From positions 1 to 64,000 of the forward strand of contig NZ_UWPJ01000008.1 in NCBI RefSeq assembly GCF_900606115.1: 64,000 nucleotides of DNA, given 5' to 3'. The notes under the pieces were generated by a model that worked only from the letters and a program-made list of their open reading frames with translations, did no database searches and was not told where the DNA came from. The position numbers and the translations under genes were made by a program. The first letter of the stretch is position 1, and the number at the start of each line of letters is the position of its first letter. Source of the DNA: Pigmentiphaga humi. GTDB taxonomy: Bacteria; Pseudomonadota; Gammaproteobacteria; Burkholderiales; Burkholderiaceae_B. Below are positions 8,126-18,210 of this stretch, one piece after another.

Positions 8126-10615
8126 ATGCCTACGTTCACCCCAGCCTTCTCCCGACCCCGCCCGGCCAGACCCCTGCTTGCCCGGACGCTGGCGGCGGCG
8201 GTTTCCTCGGCCATGCTGGCATTGGCCGTCACGCCGGGCGGCGCGGCGGCCCAGGCCGGCGCGGCCAGCTCGGCGCCCGCCGACGGCGTGGTGCTCAACT
8301 TCGTCAACACCGAGCTCGAATCGGTGGTGCGCGCGCTGGGACAGTTCACCGGCAAGACTTTCCTGGTGGATCCGCGCGTGAAAGGCCAGTTGACCCTGGT
8401 ATCGGAAAACCCGGTCAACCGCGATACCGCCTACCGCATGCTGCTGGGCGCCTTGCGCATGCAGGGCTTCTCGGTGGTGGAAGTGGACGGCGTCAGCAAG
8501 GTCGTGCCCGAGGCCGACGCCAAGCTGCAAGGCAGCCCGGTCACCAGCGGCGGCGCCAACAGCGGCCAGCTCATCACGCGCGTGTTCAAGCTCAACTACG
8601 AAAGCGCGAACAACCTGGTGCCGGTGCTGCGGCCCATGATCGCGCCGAACAATCCCATCAATGCCTACCCGGGCAACAACACGCTGGTCATCACCGACTA
8701 CGCCGACAACCTGCAGCGCATCGCCAACGTCATCGCCAACGTCGATACGCCGTCGGCCATCGCCACCGACCTGATCGAGATCAAGCACGGCATCGCCTCC
8801 GATATCGCGATCCTGGTCACCCGGCTGCTCGACCAGGGCACCAGCGGCGACGCCACCCAGCGCATTACCGCCGTGGCGGACCCGCGCACCAACAGCGTGC
8901 TGCTGCGCGCCAGCAGCCCCGCCCGCACCAAGCTGGCGCGCGACCTGATCGCGCGCCTCGACAATCCCTCGGCGCGCGCCAGCAACATGCACGTCGTCTA
9001 TCTGCGCAACGCCGAAGCGGTCAAGCTGGCCGAGGTGCTGCGCGGCGTGCTCACCGGCCAGTCCGGCGGCTCCCTGGCCTCGGGCAGCAATAGCCTGGGC
9101 GGATTGAGCGGCGCGTCCGGCCTGGGCGGCAGCACCACCGGCGGCCTGGGGAGCAGCACGACGGGCAGCACCTCCGGATCGCTGTCGGGCACCAGCGGCG
9201 CGCTGGGGGGCAGCGGCACCGGCCTGGGCGGCACCTCCGGCACGCTGGGCTCGACCACGCAGACAGGCTCGACCGCCTTCAGCGGCGGCGGCGCGACGGT
9301 GCAGGCCGACGCCACCACCAACACCTTGATCATCACCGCGCCCGAGCCGCTGTACCGCAGCCTGCGCGAGATCATCGACCAGCTCGACGTGCGGCGCGCG
9401 CAGATCTTCGTCGAAAGCCTGATCGTCGAAGTCAACGCCGAGACCGCGGCCGAATTCGGCATCCAGTGGCTCACGGGCCTGGGCAGCCTGAGCGGCAGCG
9501 GCACCTCGGTGGTCGGCGGCACCAGCTTCGGCGGCACCGGCTCCAACATCATCGGCACCGCGCAGAACATCGGCTCGGTCGGCAACGGCCTGACCATAGG
9601 CATCGCCAAGGGCTCGGTCACCATCCCCGGCATCGGGCAGATCACCAACCTCGGCTTCCTCGCCCGCGCGCTCGAGACCCAGGCCGGCGGCAACATCCTG
9701 TCCACGCCCAACCTGCTGACGCTGGACAACGAGCAGGCCAGCATCATCATCGGCCAGAACGTGCCCTTCATCACCGGCCAGTACGCGCAGACCGGCAGCA
9801 CCTCCACCGTCAGCCCGTTTCAGACCGTCGAGCGCAAGGACGTGGGCCTGACGCTCAAGGTCAAGCCGCAGGTGTCCGAGGGCGGCACGGTCAAGATGAC
9901 GATCTACCAGGAGGTCAGCAGCGTGGACGAAAGCAAGTCCAATAGCGCCGGCCTGATCACCAACAAGCGCGCGATCGAATCCAACGTCCTGGTCGACGAC
10001 GGCCAGATCATCGTCATCGGCGGCCTGATCCAGGACCAGGTGACGGGCAGCGTGGAGAAAGTCCCCGGCCTGGGCGATATTCCCGTGCTGGGCAACCTCT
10101 TCCGCTACGACAACCGCAAGCGCACCAAGACCAACCTGATGGTGTTCCTGCGGCCCTACGTGGTGCGCGACGGCGCCTCGCAAAGCAATCTGATGGTCGA
10201 TCGCTACGAATACATGCGCGCGCAGCAGGCCCAGTCGCAGCCGGCGTCGCACTGGCTGCTGCCCGACATGCAGGCGCCGCAGCTGCCGCCGCGCGTGCCC
10301 GGCGTGGGCGATCCCATCCCCAACGGCGATGCCGGCGCCGGCATCGTCCCGTCCTCCACCATTCCGCGCGACGTCGCGGCGCTGCAGTCCACCGATCCGA
10401 TCATCGTGCTCCAGGTGTTCGGCGCGCCGTCCGAAAGCGAAGCGCAGCTGGCGGCGCGCCGGGTGGCGGATACCGGCATGAGCGCCTACGTGGTCCACGA
10501 CACCGGCGAGCGCTGGGACGTGCGCATGCGCGTGGCGCGCGACCGCGTGACCATAGACGCCACGCTGGCCGCGCTGCGCAACCTCGGTTACGCCGCCGAG
10601 ATCGTGAGCCGATGA
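8126..10615 (+). CDS. gspD: Type II secretion outer-membrane secretin GspD with SPOR-like tail
   Basis: An 829-residue secretin. A signal peptide ends near residue 43, followed by N0 and N1-N3 domains, then the secretin barrel with [30 protein letters not shown] and [17 protein letters not shown]. It forms the outer-membrane channel through which folded proteins leave. A low-complexity Gly/Ser/Thr linker (about residues 311-390, DNA 9058-9297) splits N3. After the secretin domain is a Pro-rich spacer and a further domain (about 756-829, [18 protein letters not shown] to [13 protein letters not shown]) that looks like a SPOR fold, which in other proteins binds denuded peptidoglycan. SPOR is a pattern-based inference. 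No pilotin gene is nearby. Confidence 0.96.
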   Translation: MPTFTPAFSRPRPARPLLARTLAAAVSSAMLALAVTPGGAAAQAGAASSAPADGVVLNFVNTELESVVRALGQFTGKTFLVDPRVKGQLTLVSENPVNRDTAYRMLLGALRMQGFSVVEVDGVSKVVPEADAKLQGSPVTSGGANSGQLITRVFKLNYESANNLVPVLRPMIAPNNPINAYPGNNTLVITDYADNLQRIANVIANVDTPSAIATDLIEIKHGIASDIAILVTRLLDQGTSGDATQRITAVADPRTNSVLLRASSPARTKLARDLIARLDNPSARASNMHVVYLRNAEAVKLAEVLRGVLTGQSGGSLASGSNSLGGLSGASGLGGSTTGGLGSSTTGSTSGSLSGTSGALGGSGTGLGGTSGTLGSTTQTGSTAFSGGGATVQADATTNTLIITAPEPLYRSLREIIDQLDVRRAQIFVESLIVEVNAETAAEFGIQWLTGLGSLSGSGTSVVGGTSFGGTGSNIIGTAQNIGSVGNGLTIGIAKGSVTIPGIGQITNLGFLARALETQAGGNILSTPNLLTLDNEQASIIIGQNVPFITGQYAQTGSTSTVSPFQTVERKDVGLTLKVKPQVSEGGTVKMTIYQEVSSVDESKSNSAGLITNKRAIESNVLVDDGQIIVIGGLIQDQVTGSVEKVPGLGDIPVLGNLFRYDNRKRTKTNLMVFLRPYVVRDGASQSNLMVDRYEYMRAQQAQSQPASHWLLPDMQAPQLPPRVPGVGDPIPNGDAGAGIVPSSTIPRDVAALQSTDPIIVLQVFGAPSESEAQLAARRVADTGMSAYVVHDTGERWDVRMRVARDRVTIDATLAALRNLGYAAEIVSR

Positions 10616-10625
10616 GGTCCCGCAT

Positions 10626-12050
10626 ATGAATCCATTGCCTTATTCGTGGGCGCGTGCGCAGCGGGCGCTGTTGAATCTGCGGCCTGAAGGCAATTTGCTG
10701 ACGGTGAGTCCGCGCACGCCGGCGTGGGCGATCGCGGAGATCCAGCGGCGGCACGGCGCGGTGCGCATCAGCCGGGTGCCGGATGCCGACCTGGAGACGC
10801 GGCTCACCGCGGCGTATGCCGATACCGGCGATGCCGCGGCGGTAGTGGGCGCGGCCGAGAACGAGATCGACCTGGCGCGGCTGATGCAGGACATCCCGGA
10901 AGTCGAGGACCTGCTCGAGACCCAGGACGACGCGCCGGTGATCCGCATGATCAATGCGCTGTTCACGCAGGCCGCGCGCGACGGCGCCAGCGACATCCAC
11001 ATCGAGCCCTTCGAGACCCATTCGGTCGTGCGCTACCGCGTGGACGGCACGCTGCGCGACGTGGTCAGCCCGCGCAAGGCGCTGCATGCCGCGCTGATCT
11101 CGCGCATCAAGATCATGGCCAATCTCGACATCTCGGAAAAGCGCCTGCCGCAGGACGGCCGCATCGCACTGCGCGTGGGCGGGCGGCCGATCGACGTGCG
11201 CGTCTCGACCCTGCCCACCGGCCACGGTGAACGCGCCGTGCTGCGCCTGCTCGACAAGGAAGCGGGCCGCCTGGAATTGTCGCGCCTGGGCATGGACGCC
11301 GGCCTGCTGCAGCAGCTCGACCGGCTGATCCACCAGCCGCACGGCATCGTGCTGGTCACCGGCCCCACCGGCAGCGGCAAGACCACCACGCTGTACGCCG
11401 CGCTGGGGCGGCTGGACGCCTCCACCACCAACATCCTCACGGTCGAGGACCCGATCGAATACGACCTGCCCGGCATCAGCCAGACCCAGGTCAACGCCAA
11501 GATCAGCATGAGCTTCGCCCTGGCCCTGCGCGCCATCCTGCGCCAGGATCCGGACGTCATCATGATCGGCGAGATCCGCGACCTGGAGACGGCGCAGATC
11601 GCGGTGCAGGCCTCGCTTACCGGCCACCTGGTGCTGGCCACGCTGCACACCAACGACTCGGTGTCGGCGGTCACGCGCCTGACCGACATGGGCGTGGAGC
11701 CCTTCCTGCTGTCGTCCTCGCTGCTGGGCGTGCTGGCGCAGCGCCTGGTGCGGCGGCTGTGCCCGGATTGCAAGCAGGCCCACGCCGAGCCCGACGGCAG
11801 CACGGTCTACCGGCCGGTAGGCTGCGCCACGTGCAGCCATACCGGCTACCTCGGCCGCACCGGCATCCACGAGCTCTACACGGTGGACGACACCCAGCGG
11901 CAGCTGATCCATACCGGCGTCGGCGAGCAGGAGCTGCGCAACGCCGCCATGGCGGACGGCATGCGGACGATGCGCCAGGACGGCGAGCGCTGGATAGCCG
12001 GCGGCATCACCTCGCCCGAAGAAGTGATACGCGTAACGAGGGATGTGTAG
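10626..12050 (+). CDS. gspE: Type II secretion ATPase GspE
   Basis: A 474-residue hexameric ATPase that drives pseudopilus growth at the cytoplasmic face. Visible motifs are the Walker [10 protein letters not shown] (246-254), the Asp/His boxes, Walker [11 protein letters not shown] (310-319) and a zinc-binding tetracysteine Cys379-x2-Cys382-x17-Cys400-x2-Cys403. The cysteine spacing and its place after gspD support GspE rather than the pilus ATPase PilB. A repeat copy separates it from gspF. Confidence 0.97.
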   Translation: MNPLPYSWARAQRALLNLRPEGNLLTVSPRTPAWAIAEIQRRHGAVRISRVPDADLETRLTAAYADTGDAAAVVGAAENEIDLARLMQDIPEVEDLLETQDDAPVIRMINALFTQAARDGASDIHIEPFETHSVVRYRVDGTLRDVVSPRKALHAALISRIKIMANLDISEKRLPQDGRIALRVGGRPIDVRVSTLPTGHGERAVLRLLDKEAGRLELSRLGMDAGLLQQLDRLIHQPHGIVLVTGPTGSGKTTTLYAALGRLDASTTNILTVEDPIEYDLPGISQTQVNAKISMSFALALRAILRQDPDVIMIGEIRDLETAQIAVQASLTGHLVLATLHTNDSVSAVTRLTDMGVEPFLLSSSLLGVLAQRLVRRLCPDCKQAHAEPDGSTVYRPVGCATCSHTGYLGRTGIHELYTVDDTQRQLIHTGVGEQELRNAAMADGMRTMRQDGERWIAGGITSPEEVIRVTRDV

Positions 12051-12053
12051 CCA

Positions 12054-12126
12054 GCCCCCCCTACGCGCTTACGCGCGCCCCCCAGGGGGCGGCACTGGCG
12101 GACCGGCAAAGCCGGATCCGCTGTGC
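12054..12126 (+). repeat. Dispersed GC-rich repeat between gspE and gspF
   Basis: The fullest simple copy: a C-run, TACGCGCTTACGCGCGCC, a CCCC/GGGGG palindrome, GGCACTGGCGGACCGGC, and AAGCCGGATCCGC at its end. Related copies lie at 33307 (inverted), 40390, 63129 (inverted, longer), 3783 and 733. The stretch from here to 12229 has no gene. Confidence 0.8.
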
Positions 12127-12229
12127 CCACGGTCTAGGGGCGGCAGCGTGGGTTGAGGTGATGGGTTAGATACGGTACGGCTTTGCAGTGTGTTTCACGC
12201 ATGCGTTTTCTGGATGGATTGACTAAAAA

Positions 12230-13444
12230 ATGCCTTCGTATCGTTTTGAAGCCGCCGACGCAGTCGGCAAGCTGGACCGGGGGCTGATCGATGCGGACAG
12301 TCCGCGCGCGGCGCGGGCGCAGTTGCGGGCGCGCGGGCTGACGCCGCTGGCGGTGGAGGAGGCCGGCGCGCAGCGCAGCGGCAGCGGGGGACGTGGCTGG
12401 CTGGGAGCGCGGATGTCAGACTCCGAGCTGGCCTGGGCCACGCGCCAGCTCGCCAGCCTGCTGGCGGCGCGCCTGCCGCTGGATGCGGCGCTGACCGCCA
12501 CGGCGGAGCAGGCCGAGAAAAAGCACGTCACCGAGGTCATGACCGCGATCCGCGCCGACGTGCGCGCCGGCCACCGGCTGGCCGACGCGCTGGCCACGCG
12601 GCCGCGCGACTTTCCCGAAATCTATCGCGCGCTGGTGGCGGCGGGCGAAGAATCCGGCGACCTGGCCCACGTGATGGAAAAGCTCGCCGACTACATCGAG
12701 GAACGCAACGCCCTGCGCACCAAGGTGCTCACCGCCTTCATCTACCCTGCCGTGGTGGCGCTGGTCTCCATCGGCATCGTGATCTTCCTGCTCGGCTACG
12801 TCGTGCCCCAGGTGGTCAGCGCGTTCTCGCAGGCGCGCCAGGAACTGCCCATGCTGACCCGCGTCATGCTGAACCTGAGCGATTTCGTGCGCTCGTGGGG
12901 ATGGCTGGTCGGCCTGGCGCTGGCGCTCGCCTTGACCGGCTGGCGCATGCTGCTGCGCTCGCCCGCGCCCCGGCTCGCCTGGCACAGCCGGCTGCTGAAG
13001 ATGCCGCTGGCCGGCCGCTTCATCCTCGGCCTGGACGCCGCCCGCTTCGCCTCGACCCTGGCGATCCTGACCGGCAGCGGCGTGCCGCTGCTGCGCGCGC
13101 TCGACGCCGCGCGGCAGACGCTGGGCAACGACCGGCTGCGCGCCAGCGTGGACGATGCCACCTCGCGCGTACGTGAAGGGGTTTCGCTGGCATCGGCGCT
13201 GCAGGTGCAGAAAACCTTCCCGCCCCTGCTGGTGCACCTGATAGCCAGCGGCGAGAAGACCGGCACGCTGCCCGAACTGCTCGAGCGTGCCTCGCAGACG
13301 CTGTCGCGCGAAGTGGAGCGCCGCGCCATGGCGTTGACGGCCCTGCTGGAACCGCTGATGATCCTGCTGATGGGCGGCTTCGTGCTGCTGATCGTGCTGG
13401 CGGTGCTGATGCCCATCATCGAAATCAACCAGCTCGTCCGTTGA
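12230..13444 (+). CDS. gspF: Type II secretion inner-membrane protein GspF
   Basis: A 404-residue polytopic protein with two repeated cytoplasmic GspF domains and three membrane helices (near residues 168-192, 222-240 and 374-400). The diagnostic motifs are LASLLAARLPLDAALTA and its duplicate LAILTGSGVPLLRALDA, plus the C-terminal ALLEPLMILLMGGFVLLIVLAVLMPI. GspF sits at the centre of the inner-membrane platform and contacts GspE and GspL. It is last in the operon, 179 bases after gspE. The only nearby purine-rich stretch is poor, so translation initiation may be weak. Confidence 0.95.
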   Translation: MPSYRFEAADAVGKLDRGLIDADSPRAARAQLRARGLTPLAVEEAGAQRSGSGGRGWLGARMSDSELAWATRQLASLLAARLPLDAALTATAEQAEKKHVTEVMTAIRADVRAGHRLADALATRPRDFPEIYRALVAAGEESGDLAHVMEKLADYIEERNALRTKVLTAFIYPAVVALVSIGIVIFLLGYVVPQVVSAFSQARQELPMLTRVMLNLSDFVRSWGWLVGLALALALTGWRMLLRSPAPRLAWHSRLLKMPLAGRFILGLDAARFASTLAILTGSGVPLLRALDAARQTLGNDRLRASVDDATSRVREGVSLASALQVQKTFPPLLVHLIASGEKTGTLPELLERASQTLSREVERRAMALTALLEPLMILLMGGFVLLIVLAVLMPIIEINQLVR

Positions 13445-13457
13445 ACCAGGAGCGGCC

Positions 13458-13955
13458 ATGACTACCGTGTACGATTTTTCCGCCACCGACATCGAGGGCC
13501 GCGACCTTCCACTGGACACCTACCGCGGCCAGGTATTGCTGATCGTCAACGTCGCCTCGCAATGCGGCTTCACCCCGCAGTACGCCGGCCTGGAAGCGCT
13601 GTATCGCAGCTACCGCGAGCGCGGCCTCGCGGTGCTGGGCTTTCCCTGCGACCAGTTCGGCCACCAGGAGCCCGGCAGCAACGAGGCGATCCGCAGCTTC
13701 TGCAAGCTCAACTACGACGTCACCTTCCCCATGTTCGCCAAGATCGAGGTCAATGGCGACGGGGCGCACCCGCTCTACCGCTGGCTCAAGAGCGCCAAGC
13801 CCGGCGTGCTGGGAACCGAAGGCATCAAGTGGAACTTCACCAAGTTCCTGATCGGCCGCGACGGGCAGCCCATCGGCCGGTATGCACCCACCGACAAGCC
13901 CGAGTCGCTGGCGCCGGCGATCGAGGCCGCGCTGGACGCCCAGCCCGGCGGCTGA
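13458..13955 (+). CDS. Glutathione peroxidase family protein
   Basis: A 165-residue thiol peroxidase that reduces peroxides with glutathione or thioredoxin. The catalytic residues are visible: peroxidatic Cys36 in NVASQCGFTPQY, Gln70 in FGHQEPG and Trp125/Asn126 in KWNFTKF. Cys64 or Cys82 may act as the resolving cysteine. It has no signal peptide, so it is probably cytoplasmic. It starts 13 bases after gspF with AGGAG upstream, so it may be read through from the secretion operon, but there is no functional link. Confidence 0.94.
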   Translation: MTTVYDFSATDIEGRDLPLDTYRGQVLLIVNVASQCGFTPQYAGLEALYRSYRERGLAVLGFPCDQFGHQEPGSNEAIRSFCKLNYDVTFPMFAKIEVNGDGAHPLYRWLKSAKPGVLGTEGIKWNFTKFLIGRDGQPIGRYAPTDKPESLAPAIEAALDAQPGG

Positions 13956-14015
13956 ACGCCCGCCCCTGCGGACTTGCGCAGGACGCCAGCCGTCCGCTGC
14001 GCGCGCCGGATTGGC

Positions 14016-14954
14016 TTATTTCGCACGGCGGCCCTGCGCGGCCCGGCCCGGACGCGCGCCATTGCGGAACAGCGAGACGAACAACTGCCTCATCCAGCGA
14101 TGTGCCGGATCGTTGTCGAAGCGGCGGTTCCAGTGCATGGAAACGGTGAACCTGCTGTTGGGCAGCGACGTGGACAGCAGCGCGTAGCGGCGCGCGTCCA
14201 TGAAGCGCTGCGCGATTGCGTGCGGCATCACCACGGCGAAGTCGGTCTTGACGATGATGGCGGGCAGCGCCAGGAAATGCGCGGACGTCAGCGCCAGCCG
14301 CGAGTCCAGGCCCAGTTGACCCAGGATGCGCAAGGTCTCGGAATGCGAGCGCACCGCGACGTATTCGAGCCGCTTCAGGTCCTGGATCGCCGCGATCCGC
14401 GTGCCCTGGGCGAGCAGGGGATGGCCGGCGCGCACCACCACTGCATAGCGGTCGCGCAGCAGTTCCACGCGCTCGGTCTCGGTCACGGAAGGCAGGAAAC
14501 CCAGCGCGAAATGGATTTTGCCGGTGGCCAGCGCGTCGGCGATTTCCTCGTGCGGCAGCGGCTCGGTATGGAGACGCATGCCGGGCGCCTCGCGGTGCAG
14601 GGTCGCCACCAGATCGGGCAGCAGACGCGCCTCGCCGATATCGCTCAGGTGCAGGCGCACGGTAATACGCGATTGCAGCGGATCGAACTCATCTTTGACT
14701 GCCAGTGCGCTTTGAATCGCCGACAAGGCGGGCTGGATGGCGCCAGCCAACTGCTCGGCGCGCAGGGTCGGCCGCATGCCGGTGCCTGACCGCACGAACA
14801 AGGCATCGCCGACGGCGTGCCGCAGCCGCGCCAGCCCCTGGCTCGCGGCCGGCTGGGACAGGCCCAGCGCTTCGGCGGCGCGGCTGACGCTGCCCAGCCT
14901 GTAGACGGCCTCGAACAGCCGCAGCAGGTTCATGTCTATCTGGCTGTTATCCAT
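14016..14954 (-). CDS. LysR-family regulator of the benzoylformate cluster
   Basis: A 312-residue LysR protein. The winged helix-turn-helix is at about residues 9-67 (LLRLFEAVYRLGSVSRAAEALGLSQPAASQGLARLR), followed by a periplasmic-binding-like effector domain. It is divergent from benzoylformate decarboxylase with a LysR-type palindrome between, so it most likely activates that operon in response to an aromatic acid. The effector is unknown. The N-terminal pattern (DMNLLRLFEAVY) resembles the NodD/LinR/PcpR type that controls aromatic or phenolic pathways. Confidence 0.9.
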   Translation of the reverse strand: MDNSQIDMNLLRLFEAVYRLGSVSRAAEALGLSQPAASQGLARLRHAVGDALFVRSGTGMRPTLRAEQLAGAIQPALSAIQSALAVKDEFDPLQSRITVRLHLSDIGEARLLPDLVATLHREAPGMRLHTEPLPHEEIADALATGKIHFALGFLPSVTETERVELLRDRYAVVVRAGHPLLAQGTRIAAIQDLKRLEYVAVRSHSETLRILGQLGLDSRLALTSAHFLALPAIIVKTDFAVVMPHAIAQRFMDARRYALLSTSLPNSRFTVSMHWNRRFDNDPAHRWMRQLFVSLFRNGARPGRAAQGRRAK

Positions 14955-14959
14955 TTTTC

Positions 14960-14986
14960 TAATATCGATTTATACGATTCATATTA
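14960..14986. promoter_or_regulatory. LysR operator between lysR and the benzoylformate decarboxylase gene
   Basis: Two nested palindromes: ATCG-N7-CGAT (14964-14978), which fits the LysR T-N11-A rule, inside TAATAT-N15-ATATTA (outer arms 14960-14965 and 14981-14986). The site lies 6 bases from the lysR start codon and 54 from the decarboxylase start, as expected for an autoregulatory and activating site. Confidence 0.7.
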
Positions 14987-15039
14987 TTGCTGGATAGGGT
15001 TGCCTCCGCCAGACTATGCCGCCCTGGCAAGGAGAACCG

Positions 15040-16662
15040 ATGAATCCAGTTGTTCGACCCCCCGCCGCGCACGGCGCCCCGCACACCACGACGGTCCGGG
15101 AGGCCGTATTCCAACTGTTGCGCGAATTCGGCATGACCTCCATCTTCGGCAACCCCGGCTCGACGGAGCTGCCGATGTTCCGCGACTTCCCCGACGATTT
15201 CCGGTACGTGCTGGGTCTGCAGGAATGCGTGGTGGTGGGGATGGCTGACGGCTATGCCCAGGCGACCCGCAACGCCGCTTTCATCAACCTGCATTCGGCG
15301 GCCGGCGTCGGCCATGCCATGGGCAATATTTTTACCGCCTATCGCAACCGCACGCCGCTGGTGATCACCGCCGGCCAACAGGCGCGCTCGCTGCTGTCCT
15401 TCGATCCTTTCCTCGGTTCGACGCAGGCCGCGGAGCTGCCCCGGCCCTACGTGAAATGGAGCGTCGAGCCGGCGCGCGCCGAGGACGTGCCGCTGGCCAT
15501 CGCGCGCGCGTACTACATCGCCATGACGCCGCCGCGCGGCCCGGTCCTGGTCTCGGTTCCGTCGGACGACTGGGAGGTCCGGACCGAGGCGGTGCCGGCG
15601 CGGCAGGTTGCCCGGCACCTGCGGCCGGATCCGGACCTGCTCGGCCGCATCGGCGCTGCGCTCGATGCGGCGCGCCGCCCCGCCATCGTGGTGGGCGCCG
15701 CGGTCGACCGCGACGGCGCCTGGGATGAAGCGGTGCAACTGGCCGAGCGGCACAACGCCCGGGTCTATGTCGCGCCGATGTCCGGCCGGTGCAGCTTCCC
15801 CGAGGACCATCCGCTGTGGGGCGGCTTCCTGCCGCCTATCCGCGAGCGCATCGTCGCGCTGCTGGATGGCCACGACCTGGTCTTCGCGCTGGGCGCGCCG
15901 GCCTTCACCTATCACGTCGAGGGGCAGGGCCCGCACCTGCCGCCGGGCGCCGCGCTGGTGCAATTGACCGACGACCCGCAGGTCGCGGCGTGGACGCCGG
16001 CGGGCATGGCGGCGACCGGCAGCATCCGACTCGGACTGCTCGACCTGCTCGACCGCGCCCCGCCTGCGCCGCGCCCTGCTCCGGCCCTGCACGCCCGGGG
16101 CGCCCGCGTGCCGGTGCCGCCGGCCGGCGAGCGCCTGCCGGTGGACTGGGTCCTGCAGACGCTGGACGACGTGCGCAGACGCGACAGCATCGTCGTCGAG
16201 GAGGCGCCGAGCGCCCGTCCCGTCATGCACCGGCACCTGCCCATGTACGCCTCGGAAACCTTCTACACCATGTGCAGCGGCGGACTGGGCTACGGCCTGC
16301 CCGCCGCCGTGGGCGTGGCCATGGGCAAGCCCGGCGCGAAAGTGATCGCGCTGATCGGCGACGGTTCGGCCATGTACGCCATCCAGGCCTTGTGGAGCGC
16401 CGCGCAGATGGCGCTGCCGATCGCCGTCGTGATCCTCAAGAACCGCCGCTATGCGGCGCTGCATGAATTCGCGCGGCTGTTCGGCTACCGGGAGCGGGAA
16501 GCCGTGCCGGGCACCGCGCTGCCCGCCCTCGACTTCATCGGCCTGGCCGCGGCGCAGGGCGTGCAAGGGCTCCGCGTGGAACGGGCCGAACAACTGGCGC
16601 CGGCGCTGGCGCATGCGCTGGAATCGGCCGCCCCCGTGCTGGTCGAGATCGAAATCGCTTGA
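15040..16662 (+). CDS. mdlC: Benzoylformate decarboxylase
   Basis: A 540-residue thiamin-diphosphate enzyme expected to convert benzoylformate to benzaldehyde and CO2. The N-terminal signature GNPGSTELPMFRDFPDDFRYVLGLQE gives Ser41 and the cofactor-activating Glu62, and LHSAAGVGHAMG gives His85, matching the active-site pattern of this family. The thiamin motif runs from GDG (440-442) to Asn468. AAGGAG upstream supports the ATG at 15040. A dehydrogenase follows at once. Mandelate racemase and mandelate dehydrogenase are absent, so the substrate may be phenylglyoxylate or a substituted 2-oxo acid taken up directly. Confidence 0.88.
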   Translation: MNPVVRPPAAHGAPHTTTVREAVFQLLREFGMTSIFGNPGSTELPMFRDFPDDFRYVLGLQECVVVGMADGYAQATRNAAFINLHSAAGVGHAMGNIFTAYRNRTPLVITAGQQARSLLSFDPFLGSTQAAELPRPYVKWSVEPARAEDVPLAIARAYYIAMTPPRGPVLVSVPSDDWEVRTEAVPARQVARHLRPDPDLLGRIGAALDAARRPAIVVGAAVDRDGAWDEAVQLAERHNARVYVAPMSGRCSFPEDHPLWGGFLPPIRERIVALLDGHDLVFALGAPAFTYHVEGQGPHLPPGAALVQLTDDPQVAAWTPAGMAATGSIRLGLLDLLDRAPPAPRPAPALHARGARVPVPPAGERLPVDWVLQTLDDVRRRDSIVVEEAPSARPVMHRHLPMYASETFYTMCSGGLGYGLPAAVGVAMGKPGAKVIALIGDGSAMYAIQALWSAAQMALPIAVVILKNRRYAALHEFARLFGYREREAVPGTALPALDFIGLAAAQGVQGLRVERAEQLAPALAHALESAAPVLVEIEIA

Positions 16663-16738
16663 TGCGGCCGGCAATCTCAGTAGCAACGAAGCCCGTCATA
16701 CGGACGGGCAATGAATGGCAACGACAGGAGACAAGCCC

Positions 16739-18190
16739 ATGGGCACGATAACGATGTTGATCAATGGCGAAACGCGGCAGGCCGGCAACGGCGCCACGTT
16801 CGAGCGCCGCAACCCCCTGGATGGAGCGGTGGCCACGTCCGCCCCCGCGGCGACGGCGGCCGACGCAGTTGCCGCCGTCGAAGCCGCGGCCGGCGCGTTC
16901 GCCGCCTGGTCCCGCACCGGACCGGGCGAGCGCCGCGCCCTGCTGCTCAAGGCCGCCCAGGCCATCGAAGACAAGGCGCAGAGCCTGATCGAGGCGATGG
17001 CCTCGGAAACGGGCGCCGCCGCGCCGTGGGCCGGGTTCAATGTCCACCTGGCGGCGGACATGCTGCGCGAAGCCGCCGGCATCACCACCCAGATCAGCGG
17101 CGAAGTCATCCCGTCCGACGTCCCGGGCAGCCTGGCCATGGCCCTGCGCCGCCCGGCCGGCGTGGTGCTCGGCATCGCGCCGTGGAACGCCCCGGTGATC
17201 CTGGGCGTGCGCGCCATCGCCACGCCGCTGGCCTGCGGCAATACCGTGGTCTTCAAGGGTTCCGAACTCTGCCCGGCCACCCACGGACTGATCGTCGAGG
17301 CTTTCAAGGATGCGGGCTTTCCGCCCGGGGTCGTGAACTTCGTGACCAACGCGCCGGCCGACGCCGCCGAGGTGGTCGAAGCCATGGTGGCGCATCCGGC
17401 GCTGCGCCGCGTCAACTTCACCGGCTCTACCCGCGTGGGCAAACTGATCGCGCAGACCTGCGCCAAATACCTCAAGCCGGTCGTGCTGGAACTGGGCGGC
17501 AAGGCGCCCCTGGTGGTGCTCGACGACGCCGACCTGGAAGCCGCGGTCAACGGCGCGGCCTTCGGCGCCTTCGCCAACAGCGGGCAGATCTGCATGAGTA
17601 CCGAACGGCTGGTGGTCGACCGCAAGGTGGCCGACGAGTTCGTCCGGAAGCTCGCGGCCAAGGCGTCGAAGCTGCCGCTGGGCGATCCGCGCAAGGGCCC
17701 GGTGGTGCTGGGCTCGGTGGTCGACCAGGGAACGGTCGAGCGCTGCAATGCCCTGATCGACGACGCGCTGGCCAAGGGCGCCACGCTGGTATGCGGCGGC
17801 AAGGCGGAGAACACCCTGATGCCGGCCACGCTGCTCGACAACGTGACGCCGCAAATGCGCATCTACCACGAAGAAAGCTTCGGCCCGGCCAAGCCCGTGG
17901 TGCGGGTGGACGGCGTCGAGGAAGCCGTGCGGGTGGCCAACGACAACCCCTATGGCCTGTCGGCGGCCGTGTTCGGGCGCGACATCGCCCGCGCCTGGGA
18001 CGTCGCCAACCGCATCGATTCGGGCATCTGCCACGTCAACGGACCCACCGTGCACGACGAGGCCCAGATGCCGTTCGGCGGCGTGAAGGATTCGGGCTAC
18101 GGCAGGTTCGGCGGCAAGGCCGGCATCGACGCGTTCACCGAGCTGCGCTGGATCACCGTGCAGACCGCCGACCGCCACTACCCCTTCTGA
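16739..18190 (+). CDS. NAD(P)-dependent aromatic aldehyde dehydrogenase
   Basis: A 483-residue aldehyde dehydrogenase of the vanillin/salicylaldehyde/benzaldehyde type. The catalytic Cys285 is in NSGQICMSTERL and the general base Glu251 in LELGGKAP, the standard 34 apart. Other motifs are APWNAPV, FTGSTRVGK and MPFGGVKDSGYGRFGG. AGGAG at 16726-16730 points to the ATG at 16739 rather than the one at 16715. In this operon it would oxidise the benzaldehyde made by the decarboxylase to benzoate. The exact ring substituents cannot be read from sequence. Confidence 0.88.
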   Translation: MGTITMLINGETRQAGNGATFERRNPLDGAVATSAPAATAADAVAAVEAAAGAFAAWSRTGPGERRALLLKAAQAIEDKAQSLIEAMASETGAAAPWAGFNVHLAADMLREAAGITTQISGEVIPSDVPGSLAMALRRPAGVVLGIAPWNAPVILGVRAIATPLACGNTVVFKGSELCPATHGLIVEAFKDAGFPPGVVNFVTNAPADAAEVVEAMVAHPALRRVNFTGSTRVGKLIAQTCAKYLKPVVLELGGKAPLVVLDDADLEAAVNGAAFGAFANSGQICMSTERLVVDRKVADEFVRKLAAKASKLPLGDPRKGPVVLGSVVDQGTVERCNALIDDALAKGATLVCGGKAENTLMPATLLDNVTPQMRIYHEESFGPAKPVVRVDGVEEAVRVANDNPYGLSAAVFGRDIARAWDVANRIDSGICHVNGPTVHDEAQMPFGGVKDSGYGRFGGKAGIDAFTELRWITVQTADRHYPF

Positions 18191-18210
18191 TCTTTCGTAA
18201 AGGTGCATCC

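Noticed and set aside
8000-10498. An 832-codon open frame on the minus strand opposite gspD
   Set aside because: It is a high-GC shadow of gspD. It has no motifs, and gspD has complete secretin signatures in the other strand.
10626-13444. GspE/GspF as type IV pilus PilB/PilC
   Set aside because: The adjacent gspGHIJKLMN and gspD genes and the GspE tetracysteine spacing fit type II secretion.
13968-13997. GCGGAC/GTCCGC inverted repeat as a terminator after the peroxidase gene
   Set aside because: A 6-bp stem with an 18-base loop and no T-run is too weak.
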